Notes: a model not told the origin generated them from the letters alone. A stretch of 64,000 nt of DNA from Streptomyces inusitatus (GCF_014651115.1 NZ_BMWG01000004.1:248001-312000); one strand, 5' to 3'. Positions 1-10,069 are shown, counted from the stretch's first letter. Made by a program: numbers and translations.

Positions 1-1
1 G

Positions 2-712
2 ATGATCTCCCACGGCCACGAGGCCCCGCCGCCGGAGTCCGCCCGCGACAGCCCGCCGCCCTCCAGGGCCGCTGTGGCCTCCCTGACCCCCGGCCGCCGC
101 GACGAGTGGATCGCCCGCGCCGCCGCCGGGGGGACCAGGGTCTTCGCCGACGTCGGCTGGGACGAGACGGGCCGCTGGGACCCGGCCGACCTCGCCGATC
201 TGGAGCACTGCGAGGCATTCCTCCCCAACGCGGCGGAGGCGATGCGCTACACCCGCGCCGCCACCCCGGTCGCCGCCGCCCACGCGCTCGCCGAGCGGGT
301 GCCGGTGGCCGTCGTCACCCTGGGGGCCGAGGGGGCGTACGCGGTGGACGGCCGCACCGGCGAGAGCGCCCAGGTCCCGGCCATCGCGGTGGAGGCGCTC
401 GACCCGACCGGGGCGGGCGATGTCTTCGTGGCCGGATTCGTCACCGGGACCCTCGCGGAGTGGCCGCTCGCCGACCGGCTCGCCTTCGCCGGGCTGACCG
501 CCGCCCTCTCCGTGCAGGAGTTCGGCGGCTCGCTCTCCGCGCCCGGCTGGCTGGAGATCGCCGCCTGGTGGCAGCGGGTGCGGGAGGTCGCCGGACAGGA
601 CGCCGCCCCGCTGCGACGGTACGCCTTCCTGGACGCGCTGCTGCCCTCGCCCCCGCTGGACTGGCCGCGCCGGCGCGCCGTGCCGACCATCGGCTTCCGC
701 AGCCCGGTCTGA
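2..712 (+). CDS. PfkB-family carbohydrate kinase, C-terminal part (cut by window start)
   Basis: The frame is already open at the first bases, so the true start lies outside the window. What remains (about 236 codons) is the C-terminal part of a ribokinase/PfkB sugar kinase. The family signature DPTGAGD lies near visible residues 134-140; its last Asp is the catalytic base that activates the substrate hydroxyl, and the glycines form the anion hole. An earlier segment ending in VTLGAEGAYA fits the family's nucleotide-binding strand. The sugar cannot be read from this fragment. A 147-base gap separates it from phoH, so it need not share that operon. Confidence 0.85.
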   Translation: MISHGHEAPPPESARDSPPPSRAAVASLTPGRRDEWIARAAAGGTRVFADVGWDETGRWDPADLADLEHCEAFLPNAAEAMRYTRAATPVAAAHALAERVPVAVVTLGAEGAYAVDGRTGESAQVPAIAVEALDPTGAGDVFVAGFVTGTLAEWPLADRLAFAGLTAALSVQEFGGSLSAPGWLEIAAWWQRVREVAGQDAAPLRRYAFLDALLPSPPLDWPRRRAVPTIGFRSPV

Positions 713-859
713 CCCTGCCCGGCGGGCCCCCGCTTCCGGCCGGGCCCGCCGGAAAACCCCTCGGCCCCTGTCAGTGCGGCGTCGTACGCTTGAGGTCCAG
801 AGGTTGTCGAGCGGCGAGAACCCTCAGCGGGAGGTATGCGCAGGCCACAGAGCCGGCCC

Positions 860-1978
<1,119 letters not shown>

Positions 1979-1991
1979 CGGTAAAAGCACC

Positions 1992-2489
1992 ATGTCGATC
2001 GACGTCAACAACGAATCCGGGACCGAGGTCGACGAGCGGTCGATCCTCGATGTCGCCCGTTACGCCCTCGCCCGGATGCGCATCCACCCGCTCTCCGAGC
2101 TGTCGGTGATCGTCGTGGACGCCGAGGCCATGGAGCAGCTGCACCTCCAGTGGATGGATCTGCCGGGACCGACCGATGTCATGTCCTTCCCGATGGACGA
2201 GCTGCGTCCGCCGGTCAAGGACGACGAGGAGCCCCCGCAGGGCCTCCTCGGCGACATCGTGCTCTGCCCCGAGGTGGCGAAGCAGCAGGGCGAGCAGGCC
2301 CCGACGGGGCACTCCATGGACGAGGAGCTTCAGCTGCTCACCGTCCACGGAGTGCTGCATCTGCTCGGTTACGACCACGAGGAGCCCGACGAGAAGGCCG
2401 AGATGTTCGGCCTCCAGGCGGCGATCGTGGACGGCTGGCGGGCCGAGAAGGGCTTCACCGGCCCCTCCCCGGCGCCGACCGTCTCATGA
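1992..2489 (+). CDS. ybeY: rRNA maturation endoribonuclease YbeY
   Basis: A 165-residue zinc-dependent single-strand endoribonuclease used in 16S rRNA 3'-end maturation and ribosome quality control. The metal motif [11 protein letters not shown] is at residues 119-129, with His119, His123 and His129 as expected ligands; TDVMSFP near 61-67 is the second conserved block. It sits between phoH and the CBS membrane protein, and its stop overlaps the next start (ATGA at 2486-2489), so the two are translationally coupled. The ATG at 1992 is chosen because it follows the phoH stop and matches family length; reading further upstream would run into phoH. Confidence 0.96.
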   Translation: MSIDVNNESGTEVDERSILDVARYALARMRIHPLSELSVIVVDAEAMEQLHLQWMDLPGPTDVMSFPMDELRPPVKDDEEPPQGLLGDIVLCPEVAKQQGEQAPTGHSMDEELQLLTVHGVLHLLGYDHEEPDEKAEMFGLQAAIVDGWRAEKGFTGPSPAPTVS

Positions 2490-3784
2490 GCGCCCCCCTG
2501 GTTCTCGGCGCGGTCGCGCTGGTCATCGTCGCCTGGCTGGCCGCCTGTGCCGAGGCGGGCATCGCCCGCGTCTCCAGCTTCCGCGCCGCCGAGGCGGTCC
2601 GCGCGGGCCGGCGCGGCGCGAGCCGGCTGGAGCAGGTCGCCGCCGACCCCACCCGCTATCTCAATGTCGCCCTGCTGGTGCGGGTCGCCTGCGAGATGGC
2701 GGCCGGGGTGCTCGTCACCTACGCCTGCCTCCAGGAGTTCCCCGAGACCTGGGAGGCGCTCGCCGTCGCCATCGGCGTGATGGTCCTCGTCTCCTATGTC
2801 GCCGTCGGCGTCTCCCCGCGCACCATCGGCCGCCAGCACCCGCTGAACACCGCGACCGCGTCCGCCTATGTGCTGCTGCCGCTGGCCAGGATCATGGGCC
2901 CGATCCCCCAACTGCTGATCCTCATCGGCAACGCGCTCACCCCCGGGAAGGGCTTCCGCAAGGGCCCCTTCGCCAGCGAGGCCGAGCTGCGGGCGCTGGT
3001 CGACCTCGCCGAGCAGGAGTCCCTGATCGAGGACGACGAGCGCCGCATGGTGCACTCCGTCTTCGAGCTGGGCGACACCCTCGTACGCGAGCTGATGGTG
3101 CCTCGGACGGATCTGATCAGCATCGAGCGGTACAAGACGGTCCGTCAGGCGCTCACCCTCGCGCTGCGCTCCGGCTTCTCCCGCATCCCCGTCACCGGGG
3201 AGAGCGACGACGACATCGTCGGCATCGTCTATCTCAAGGACCTCGCCCGCAAGACGCATGTCAACCGCGACTCGGAGTCCGATCTGCTCTCCACCGCGAT
3301 GCGCCCCGCGGTCTTCGTCCCCGACACCAAGAACGCCGGGGACCTGCTGCGCGAGATGCAGCAGAAGCGCAATCACGTCGCCGTCGTCATCGACGAGTAC
3401 GGCGGCACCGCGGGCATCGTCACCATCGAGGACATCCTTGAGGAGATCGTCGGCGAGATCACCGACGAGTACGACCGGGAGCTGCCGCCCGTCGAGGATC
3501 TCGGCGACGGCCGCTACCGGGTCACCGCCCGGCTCGACATCGGCGACCTGGGCGAGCTGTACGGCCTGGACGAGCTGGACGACGAGGATGTGGAGACGGT
3601 CGGCGGACTGCTCGCCAAGTCCCTGGGCCGGGTCCCGATCTCGGGCGCGAGCGCCGTGGTCGACCTGCCGGACGGACGCGCGCTGCGGCTGACCGCCGAA
3701 TCCTCGGCCGGCCGCCGGAACAAGATCGTCACAGTGCTGGCGGAGCCCGTCGAGGCCCGCGCGGAGGGGGAGCACGCGGCATGA
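2486..3784 (+). CDS. Hemolysin-family (CNNM/CBS/CorC_HlyC) membrane protein
   Basis: A 432-residue inner-membrane protein. The first 150 residues hold four hydrophobic segments of the DUF21/CNNM domain. A cytoplasmic CBS pair follows (the block beginning RELMVPRTD to the region around [17 protein letters not shown]), and the last 80 residues are a CorC_HlyC domain. Relatives bind adenine nucleotides at the CBS pair and are linked to Mg2+ or other divalent-cation efflux; the name hemolysin is historical. The start overlaps the ybeY stop (ATGA) and the end overlaps the next start in the same way, placing it in one operon with phoH, ybeY and the MmcQ gene. The transported ion is not readable from sequence. 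Confidence 0.92.
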   Translation: MSAPLVLGAVALVIVAWLAACAEAGIARVSSFRAAEAVRAGRRGASRLEQVAADPTRYLNVALLVRVACEMAAGVLVTYACLQEFPETWEALAVAIGVMVLVSYVAVGVSPRTIGRQHPLNTATASAYVLLPLARIMGPIPQLLILIGNALTPGKGFRKGPFASEAELRALVDLAEQESLIEDDERRMVHSVFELGDTLVRELMVPRTDLISIERYKTVRQALTLALRSGFSRIPVTGESDDDIVGIVYLKDLARKTHVNRDSESDLLSTAMRPAVFVPDTKNAGDLLREMQQKRNHVAVVIDEYGGTAGIVTIEDILEEIVGEITDEYDRELPPVEDLGDGRYRVTARLDIGDLGELYGLDELDDEDVETVGGLLAKSLGRVPISGASAVVDLPDGRALRLTAESSAGRRNKIVTVLAEPVEARAEGEHAA

Positions 3785-4134
3785 GAGCGCGACAGCTGAG
3801 GGCGTTCTGTCTGGACTTCAACGACGCGGTCGAGGAGTTCCCGTTCGGCCCGGAGACCTCGGTCTTCAAGGTCGCGGGCAAGATGTTCGCCCTCAGCGCG
3901 CTCGACGGCGAGCCGCTGACGGTCAATCTCAAGTGCGAGCCGGAGATCGCGGAGCGGCTCCGCGCCGACCATCCCGAGATCGTCCCCGGCTGGCACATGA
4001 ACAAGCGCCACTGGAACACGGTCACCATCGGCGGGCTCCCGGCCAAGATGGTCCGGGAGCTGATCGAGGACTCCTACGACCTGGTGGTGGCCGGTCTCCC
4101 CAGGGCGGAGCGCCTCCGCCTCGACCGCCCCTGA
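3781..4134 (+). CDS. MmcQ/YjbR family protein
   Basis: A 117-residue cytoplasmic protein of the MmcQ/YjbR family, which has a DNA-binding-like (CyaY-like) fold and no settled biochemical role. Family marks are FPFGPETSVFKV near the N-terminus, the LKCEP strand, GWHMNKRHWNTV around residues 73-84 and a C-terminal helix ending in EDSYDLVV. It is complete and of normal length. Its ATG overlaps the TGA of the CBS membrane protein, so it is the last gene of the phoH-ybeY-CBS unit. Confidence 0.9.
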   Translation: MRARQLRAFCLDFNDAVEEFPFGPETSVFKVAGKMFALSALDGEPLTVNLKCEPEIAERLRADHPEIVPGWHMNKRHWNTVTIGGLPAKMVRELIEDSYDLVVAGLPRAERLRLDRP

Positions 4135-4290
4135 GGCCGTCCCCGAGTGCGAGCGGCCCCGGTGGTATCACCGGGTGCTGCCGCCCTCGATGGCGGTGAG
4201 ATCCCGATTTATGTGTACTCTCCTCCAGTCCAGCAGGGTGGGCGGAAGAGGCTCCCCGGCAGCAACATCCATCAGGGAGTCACCACTTTC

Positions 4291-4989
4291 ATGCGTGCCC
4301 GTATGCGCCGCGGCGTCGCCGCCGTCCTCACCGCCTCCGCCCTCTCGCTGACGGCCGCCGCCTGCGGCGGGTCCGACTCCGGCTCCGACGGCGACAAGAA
4401 GGCGAAGGACTCGGCCGCCAAGCCGCTGACCGCGGCCCAGATGAAGGCCGGTCTGGTCGGCGTCAAGGACCTCCCCGCCGGTTACAAGGTCGGCGAGGAG
4501 ACCGCCGACGACGAGAAGTACACGGCGGACAAGAAGGAGTGCCAGCCGCTGGCCGACTTCCTCAGCCAGAAGATCGCCGGGGGCACGGACGGCGGCTCCG
4601 CCGACTTCGAGAGCGCCGACCAGAGCAGCATGGTCTCCCAGAACATCGTCACCTTCCCCGGCGCGGGCGCGACCGACTACGCCAAGAAGCTCTCCACCGC
4701 GCTGGACGCGTGCAAGGGCTTCGGCGTCGGCGAGGGCGACCAGAAGATGGCCATGACCATCGAGAAGCTCTCCGCCACCCCCAAGGCCGGCGAGGAGTCC
4801 CACTCCTTCCGCATGAAGACCGAGATCAAGTCGCTCTCCCTGAAGTTCGAGACGAACTTCCAGGTCGTGCGCCAGGGCACCGGCATCTCCCGGGTGCTCC
4901 ACGTCCCGGCCGACGCCTCCGGTCACAAGGACTTCGACGAGCTCGCCAAGCGCGTGGGCGAGAAGTTCGTCAAGGCCGTCCAGAGCTGA
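4291..4989 (+). CDS. Putative secreted lipoprotein
   Basis: A 232-residue protein with an arginine-rich n-region, a hydrophobic core and a lipobox ending in LTAAAC at residues 21-26, so it should be lipidated and anchored on the outer face of the membrane. Two more cysteines follow in the mature part (around CQPLADF and LDACKGFG). The mature part starts with a Gly/Ser/Asp/Lys-rich linker, then an alpha/beta domain with no motif I recognise. GGGAG lies about 11 bases before ATG 4291; in-frame upstream codons are not preceded by a good site. Function unknown; solute binding or a cell-envelope role are possibilities only. Confidence 0.8.
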   Translation: MRARMRRGVAAVLTASALSLTAAACGGSDSGSDGDKKAKDSAAKPLTAAQMKAGLVGVKDLPAGYKVGEETADDEKYTADKKECQPLADFLSQKIAGGTDGGSADFESADQSSMVSQNIVTFPGAGATDYAKKLSTALDACKGFGVGEGDQKMAMTIEKLSATPKAGEESHSFRMKTEIKSLSLKFETNFQVVRQGTGISRVLHVPADASGHKDFDELAKRVGEKFVKAVQS

Positions 4990-5045
4990 TCCACCCGGGC
5001 CGGGGCCCCCGCGTACGCGCCGGGGCCCCCGCCTATGCTCGGGGC

Positions 5046-5408
5046 ATGACGCAGAGCACCGATTCCGGCGACCTCGGCCCCGAGGACCGCAAGATCATCA
5101 CGCTGGCGCGCAGCGCCCGCGCCCGCAACGGTGTGCCCGAGGGCGCGGCCGTGCGCGACGAGACCGGCCGCACCTATGTGGCGGGCACCGTCGCCCTGGA
5201 ATCCCTCGCGCTCAGCGCGCTCCAGACCGCCGTCGCCATGGCCGTGGCCAGCGGCGCGCGCTCCCTGGAGGCGGCGGCCGTCGTCTCCGAGGCCGAGACC
5301 GCGTCCGACGCGGACCGCGCGGCGGTACGCGACCTGGGCGGGCCGGACACCCCGGTGCTGCTCGCCGGTCCCGACGGAGAGCTGAAGTCGTCGGTCACCG
5401 CCGGCTGA
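5046..5408 (+). CDS. Cytidine-deaminase-like protein lacking zinc ligands
   Basis: A 120-residue protein that aligns by eye with small Cdd-type cytidine deaminases: the GVPEGAAVRDETGRTYVAG strand block corresponds to the usual PVGAAL..DG segment, and LALSALQTAVA falls where active enzymes have LCAERTA. The zinc-binding Cys and the proton-shuttling Glu of that motif are replaced (C to S, E to L), and no PCxxC motif follows, so deaminase chemistry looks lost. Reading frame and codon use are normal, so this is a maintained protein rather than a decaying gene. It lies upstream of era, with the WxL genes between them. TATGCT lies 7 bases before ATG, suggesting a leaderless mRNA. Confidence 0.8.
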   Translation: MTQSTDSGDLGPEDRKIITLARSARARNGVPEGAAVRDETGRTYVAGTVALESLALSALQTAVAMAVASGARSLEAAAVVSEAETASDADRAAVRDLGGPDTPVLLAGPDGELKSSVTAG

Positions 5409-5630
5409 CCCCTTCGCCCACCCCCTCCCGATTCCGGTACGGCGCAAGAATCAAGCTGCCTTGTCTTGCAATCGCCGCCCGGGTGCGCCTCAATGACGCA
5501 GCCGCCTCCGTGAGCGGTCGCCTCCGTCCGCCCGTGCTGCCCGGGTGCCCCTGACCCGGTGCGGGCCGCCGTCGTGCGAGCCCCGGCGGCGGCCGCCCAT
5601 CCATCCCTGAACGGGAAAGGGGACTTCCCC

Positions 5631-6110
5631 ATGCGAGGCAGCGGTCCACTGATCGGCACGGCACTGACGGCGGGGACACTCGCCGCCCTCTCCCTCGTCT
5701 TCGCCCCGGCCGCGGCGGCGGTCACCCCCGGCACGGCACAGGCCTCCTACGACTGTGGATCCTGGGGCGGCGGTACGGCGACGCTCACCGCCACCCAGAA
5801 CGGCACCTCGGCCACGATCACCATCAACTCGGCGGTGACCACCCCGGTCGCCGTCGCCAGGGACACCATCAGCTCGACGCTCACCCTGGCGAAGCGCGGC
5901 GGCGGGACCGTCACGTTCACCGGCAAGAGGAATCCCGCGCTCGCCGCCAACTCGGCGGTGACGATGGGGCCCCTGAGCGGCACGGTGGCCGCCGGGAACA
6001 GCCTGGACTCGTACTTCGCCGGGACCGCCCTGTCGATGACGATCTTCGGCTTCCCGGTCGGCTGCGACGCGCTCACCTCGCAGACCCCGGGCCCGTTCGT
6101 CTTCAACTGA
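5631..6110 (+). CDS. Small secreted protein next to WxL genes
   Basis: A 159-residue protein with a Sec signal (basic start, hydrophobic core, likely cleavage after APAAAA near residue 30). The mature part is all-beta in character, Thr/Gly/Ala-rich, and has only two cysteines: one in YDCGSWGG early on and one in GFPVGCDA near the C-terminus, probably one disulphide. Its layout (Cys near the start, immunoglobulin-like strands, late Cys) resembles the first half of the next, longer protein, so the two may share a domain. AAAGGGGA about 8 bases before ATG 5631 is a good ribosome site. First gene of a three-gene secreted set; specific function unknown. Confidence 0.75.
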   Translation: MRGSGPLIGTALTAGTLAALSLVFAPAAAAVTPGTAQASYDCGSWGGGTATLTATQNGTSATITINSAVTTPVAVARDTISSTLTLAKRGGGTVTFTGKRNPALAANSAVTMGPLSGTVAAGNSLDSYFAGTALSMTIFGFPVGCDALTSQTPGPFVFN

Positions 6111-6302
6111 GCCGTACCCGCTCAGAAAGCCACCCAGCCACCCAGCCAGCCGGGCGGCGGTGCGCGCGACGCCCGCCGCCGTCCGGCCGGACGACCCCGC
6201 CATTATCTGATGGGCCATCAGTCGACGGGTCCCGGCTCCCTTGACTTCTCGCCCGGCCCGCCCGTCAATGGCCCCCCGCGACTCTCCGAAGGGGGCACCC
6301 CG

Positions 6303-7670
6303 ATGGCCTCAGCCGACCGAGCGGCCGCCGCGCGAAAACCAGCCTCCCGCCGTGGCGGCGCCCCCCGCCGGGCCGTCGCACTCGGCGCGCTCGCGCTCGT
6401 CATGGGGACGACGGCCCTCGCCGCGCCCGCACAGGCGCGGAGCGCCGCCGACGGCGCGGTGACCTTCGCGACCCGCTGTGTGCCCCCGCCCGTCGCGGGC
6501 ATCCCGCCCATCCAGGGCACCACCACCGCCGAGATCACCGTCGACACAGCGACCCCCCGGGTCGGCGACACCGTCACCGTCACCTACAAGGTCGCCAAGC
6601 CCGCCGCGAGCAACCCGGTCGACCTGGCGCTCCCCGCCGACATCATGACGCCGAGCGGCGAGGTCGCCCTCGGCGGGGCGCAGAGCGGCAAGCTCACCGT
6701 CACCGGCCCCAAGAAGAACCCGCCCGTCCCCGGCAAGGGCGAATTCCCGCCGTTCTCGATGACCGGAACCTTTAAGGTCACCGCGCCCGGCTCGATCACC
6801 CTCTCGCCGGGCGACTACAACATCCACACCAGCTACATCATGGAACTCGACACCCCCTGCGCGGTCAGCACCCCGCCCGCGCCCGTCTCCCGGACCATCG
6901 TCGCGAGCGGGGAACCTGGAGCCAATGAGCGCGCCATCGCGCTCGCCACCGCCTCCGGCAAACCCGGCGACCGGGTCACCGTCACCGGAACGAGGTTCAC
7001 CCCGCTCACCGAGATCACCCTCGCCGGCCGGGCCGGTCAGGCCCAGACCGCCGACAGGCTGACCTTCACCTCCGACGCCGAGGGCGGCTTCACCGGCCGC
7101 CTCAAGGTCAACGACAGGGCGACCACCGGAATCGTCGCGTACGAGGGCTCCGCCTGGTCGGCCGAGAAGGGCGCGGGCCCGGCCGCGTACACCGTCACCG
7201 ACGACACCCCGCTGCCCAGGGACAGTCAGAAGCTGACCGCGTCCGTCACCGCCGGTGAGCTGTCCATGTCCCAGGAGGGCGACACGGTCCGGCTCTCCTC
7301 CGTCGACTTCGGCACCGGCGGGGGAGCCGACGGCGATCTCCGCACCATCACCGTCAAGGACTTCCGGGGCGGCCCGGCCGGCTGGTCCCTCACCGGCAGG
7401 GTCACCGACTTCACCGGACCGTCCGGCGGCGAGATCGACGCCGGACGGCTCCACTGGGTCCCCGCCTGCACCACGAAACAGGGCAGCCCCAGCACCTGCG
7501 AGGCCGGTTCCGAGGGGGCCGTCGGCAGCGCGGGCGCGACCCTCGCCTCCGCCCCGGACGCCACACTCACCGGCGGCGAGTTCACCGTGGACGCCTGGGT
7601 GTCGCTGAAGGTCCCGGCCTACACCGCCCCCGGGACCTACTCCGGCGTACTCACCCTCACGCTCACCTGA
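6303..7670 (+). CDS. Secreted protein with C-terminal WxL-like domain
   Basis: A 455-residue secreted protein. It has a long basic n-region and a signal core ending near APAQARSA (residue 40). The N-terminal module carries a Cys pair (TRCVPP and DTPCAV), and the middle has a repeat-like beta segment. The last 120 residues read as a WxL surface domain: GWSLTGRV, a glycine turn, HWVPAC, and a final block ending GTYSGVLTLTLT. In Gram-positive bacteria WxL domains bind peptidoglycan non-covalently and are co-encoded with DUF916 membrane proteins, as here. GGGGG about 7 bases before ATG supports the start. Function likely cell-surface attachment; ligand unknown. Confidence 0.78.
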   Translation: MASADRAAAARKPASRRGGAPRRAVALGALALVMGTTALAAPAQARSAADGAVTFATRCVPPPVAGIPPIQGTTTAEITVDTATPRVGDTVTVTYKVAKPAASNPVDLALPADIMTPSGEVALGGAQSGKLTVTGPKKNPPVPGKGEFPPFSMTGTFKVTAPGSITLSPGDYNIHTSYIMELDTPCAVSTPPAPVSRTIVASGEPGANERAIALATASGKPGDRVTVTGTRFTPLTEITLAGRAGQAQTADRLTFTSDAEGGFTGRLKVNDRATTGIVAYEGSAWSAEKGAGPAAYTVTDDTPLPRDSQKLTASVTAGELSMSQEGDTVRLSSVDFGTGGGADGDLRTITVKDFRGGPAGWSLTGRVTDFTGPSGGEIDAGRLHWVPACTTKQGSPSTCEAGSEGAVGSAGATLASAPDATLTGGEFTVDAWVSLKVPAYTAPGTYSGVLTLTLT

Positions 7671-7727
7671 CCGCCCGGCGGGCGGGCGCGCACCCGGCCC
7701 GCCCGCCCGCTCCCGGGAGCCGCCCCC

Positions 7728-8786
7728 ATGCCCGTACCGCGCCGCCCCGCGCTCCCGGCCCCGCCCGGCCGCCCGCCCGCCCTCGCGCTCGTGCTCGGTC
7801 TCGCCCTCCTCGCGACCCTCCTCACGGCGCTCGGCCCACTGCCCGCCACCGCAGCGCGCGCCGCCGACAACGGCGAGTGGTCCGTCTTCCCCGCCGCCTC
7901 CCGGCCGGACGGCGGACGCCCCTACTTCCATCTCTCCGCCGACCCCGGCCACTCCGTCACCGACCGGGTCACCGTCGCCAACAAGACCGCCGCCCCGCTG
8001 ACCTTCCGGCTGTACGCGGCCGACGCCTACAACACCGCCCGCGACGGCGGCTTCGCCGTGCGCTCCCCGGACGAGCGCCAACGCGGCGTCGGGGCCTGGG
8101 CGAAGCCCGCGCGGCAGCGGATCACCGTCCCCGCGCGCTCCTCGGTCACCGTGCCCTACACCCTCACCGTCCCCGAGTCCGCCGAACCGGGCGACCACGC
8201 CGGCGCGCTCGTCGCCCTGGACGAGCGCCTCGCGCCGCCGTCCGGCGCGGTCGCCGTCGGGGTCCGCCGGGCGGTGGGCGCGCGCGTCCACCTCAAGGTG
8301 ACCGGGCCCGCCGTCCCCGCCCTCACCGTCGAGGACGTACGGATCACCCAGGACCGGCCACTGGTGCCCGGCACCGGCGAGAGCAGTGCTCTCATCTCGT
8401 ACACCCTCCACAACCGGGGCAATGTGACCCTCGGCCCCGAGGTCGTCCTCAAGGCCGAGGGCCTCTTCGGCCGCGATCTGCTCAACCGGCGGCTGACGAG
8501 GGTCCCCTCCGAGCTGCTGCCCCGCCAGCGGATCCGTCTCACCGAGCGCTGGGCCGGCTCCCCCTGGCTGGAATGGGGCGAGATACGGCTGACCGCGAGC
8601 GCCGGACGGTTGCGGGAATCCGCCGGCGCCTCCTTCCTCGCGCTGCCCTGGACGGCAGCCGCCGCGCTCGCCCTCGTCCTGGCGGGAATCGCCCTCCGGA
8701 TACGGAAACGAGTACGGAAACGAGTACGGGAAGGAGTACGCGAGCGCGTACGGGCACGGCGCGCCGGGACCCCGGCGAGAGCCTGA
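7728..8786 (+). CDS. DUF916 (WxL partner) membrane-anchored surface protein
   Basis: A 352-residue type I membrane protein. The signal peptide ends near TAARAAD (about residue 46); two DUF916-type beta domains follow (one around FHLSADPGHSVTDRVTV, the second from about residue 200); a single membrane span (LPWTAAAALALVLAGIAL) lies near residues 303-320. The cytoplasmic tail is a string of Arg/Lys/Val units encoded by roughly 12-base direct repeats at 8699-8750. DUF916 proteins hold WxL proteins at the wall or membrane, and this gene directly follows the WxL gene with a 57-base gap. It ends 38 bases before era, which probably has its own promoter. Confidence 0.83.
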   Translation: MPVPRRPALPAPPGRPPALALVLGLALLATLLTALGPLPATAARAADNGEWSVFPAASRPDGGRPYFHLSADPGHSVTDRVTVANKTAAPLTFRLYAADAYNTARDGGFAVRSPDERQRGVGAWAKPARQRITVPARSSVTVPYTLTVPESAEPGDHAGALVALDERLAPPSGAVAVGVRRAVGARVHLKVTGPAVPALTVEDVRITQDRPLVPGTGESSALISYTLHNRGNVTLGPEVVLKAEGLFGRDLLNRRLTRVPSELLPRQRIRLTERWAGSPWLEWGEIRLTASAGRLRESAGASFLALPWTAAAALALVLAGIALRIRKRVRKRVREGVRERVRARRAGTPARA

Positions 8787-8824
8787 CGACACGAGGGCGT
8801 CCGGCATCAGCGACAATGGGCGGC

Positions 8825-9769
8825 ATGAGTGTTCGTACCCCGTCCTCCGAGCCCGCCGCCCACCGGGCCGGCTTCGCCTGCTTCGTCGGCCGCCCCAACG
8901 CGGGCAAGTCCACCCTCACGAACGCTCTCGTCGGTCAGAAGGTGGCGATCACCTCCAACCGGCCGCAGACGACCCGCCACACCGTGCGCGGCATCGTCCA
9001 CCGCCCCGAGGCGCAGCTGATCCTGGTGGACACCCCCGGTCTCCACAAGCCGCGCACCCTTCTCGGCGAGCGCCTCAACGACGTCGTGCGCGCCACCTGG
9101 GCCGAGGTCGACGTGATCGGCTTCTGCCTGCCCGCCGACCAGAAGCTCGGCCCCGGCGACCGCTACATCGCCAAGGAGCTGGCGGAGGTCAAGAAGACCC
9201 CCAAGGTCGCGATCGTCACCAAGACCGACCTGGTCGACTCCAAGGCCCTCGCCGAGCAGCTCATCGCCATCGACCAGCTCGGCCGTGAGCTGGGCATCGA
9301 GTGGGCGGAGATCATCCCGGTCTCCGTCGTCGGCGAGAAGCAGGTCCAGCTCGTCTCCGATCTGCTGGTCCCGCTGCTCCCGGAGGGCCCCGCGCTCTAC
9401 CCGGAGGGCGACCTCACGGACGAGCCCGAGCAGGTCATGGTGGCCGAGCTGATCCGCGAGGCCGCGCTGGAGGGCGTCCGCGACGAGCTGCCGCACTCGA
9501 TCGCGGTGGTGGTCGAGGAGATGATCCCCCGCGAGGACCGCCCGGCGGACCGGCCGCTGCTGGACATCCACGCCTATCTGTACATCGAGCGCCCCAGCCA
9601 GAAGGGCATCATCATCGGCCCCAAGGGCAAGCGCCTGAAGGACGTCGGCACCAAGTCCCGCAAGCACATCGAGGCGCTGCTCGGCACCCCGGTCTTCCTG
9701 GACCTGCACGTCAAGGTGGCGAAGGACTGGCAGCGGGACCCCAAGCAGCTCCGCAAGCTCGGCTTCTGA
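8825..9769 (+). CDS. era: GTPase Era
   Basis: A 314-residue ribosome-assembly GTPase that binds the 3' end of 16S rRNA and checks 30S maturation. G1 is GRPNAGKS near residues 22-29, followed by G2 (QTTRHT), G3 (DTPG) and G4 (TKTD); the C-terminal KH domain contains IIIGPKGKRLKDVG. Length is standard. GACAAT ends 7 bases before ATG 8825, which fits a leaderless start; another in-frame ATG at 8816 overlaps that element and is less likely. Era functionally pairs with YbeY, encoded 6 kb upstream. Confidence 0.96.
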   Translation: MSVRTPSSEPAAHRAGFACFVGRPNAGKSTLTNALVGQKVAITSNRPQTTRHTVRGIVHRPEAQLILVDTPGLHKPRTLLGERLNDVVRATWAEVDVIGFCLPADQKLGPGDRYIAKELAEVKKTPKVAIVTKTDLVDSKALAEQLIAIDQLGRELGIEWAEIIPVSVVGEKQVQLVSDLLVPLLPEGPALYPEGDLTDEPEQVMVAELIREAALEGVRDELPHSIAVVVEEMIPREDRPADRPLLDIHAYLYIERPSQKGIIIGPKGKRLKDVGTKSRKHIEALLGTPVFLDLHVKVAKDWQRDPKQLRKLGF

Positions 9770-9780
9770 GGCCCGGCGGT

Positions 9781-9811
9781 GGCGCGTGACCGTCGCGGAC
9801 GGTCACGCGCC
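9781..9811. terminator. Bidirectional hairpin terminator between era and the emfourin gene
   Basis: Perfect 13-base arms (9781-9793 and 9799-9811) around a 5-base loop, placed 11 bases after the era stop and overlapping the stop of the convergent emfourin gene. There is no U-tract, as is common for Streptomyces terminators. Confidence 0.75.
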
Positions 9812-10069
9812 CTCCCTCAGCACCCGGGAGAACAGCTCCCGCTGCTCGTCGGTGAGCCGGGGGTCCGAGCAGTACACCGTGTGCCCGTCCACCGTCAGCT
9901 CATAGCCGAACCCGTCCGGAACGCCCGCCGGGGGAGCCCCGGCGGCGTCCGCGAGGGCCCGTTCGGCCAGCGCGCGCCATGTCTCCGCGTCGGCCCGGTC
10001 CAAGGTCTCCACCTCGGCGTATCGCTCGATCCCGGCGAAGCCGCCGGTACGTCGTACCTGGATGCGCAT
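9803..10069 (-). CDS. Emfourin-type protease inhibitor
   Basis: An 88-residue cytoplasmic protein starting MRIQVRRTGGFAGIER, the hallmark N-terminus of emfourin, the proteinaceous inhibitor of protealysin-like M4 metalloproteases. The PDGFGYEL and GHTVYCSD strand blocks follow. It lies 76 bases downstream of the M4 protease gene on the same strand, matching the protealysin-emfourin operon known in other bacteria, so it probably holds that protease inactive in the cell. In-frame codons before 10069 run through the intergenic gap and look untranslated. Confidence 0.85.
   Translation of the reverse strand: MRIQVRRTGGFAGIERYAEVETLDRADAETWRALAERALADAAGAPPAGVPDGFGYELTVDGHTVYCSDPRLTDEQRELFSRVLREGA

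Noticed and set aside
6309-8816. 835-codon minus-strand frame opposite the WxL/DUF916 genes
   Set aside because: Composition is low-complexity Gly/Ala/Arg/Asp and it mirrors the codon positions of the plus-strand genes; no domain is seen.
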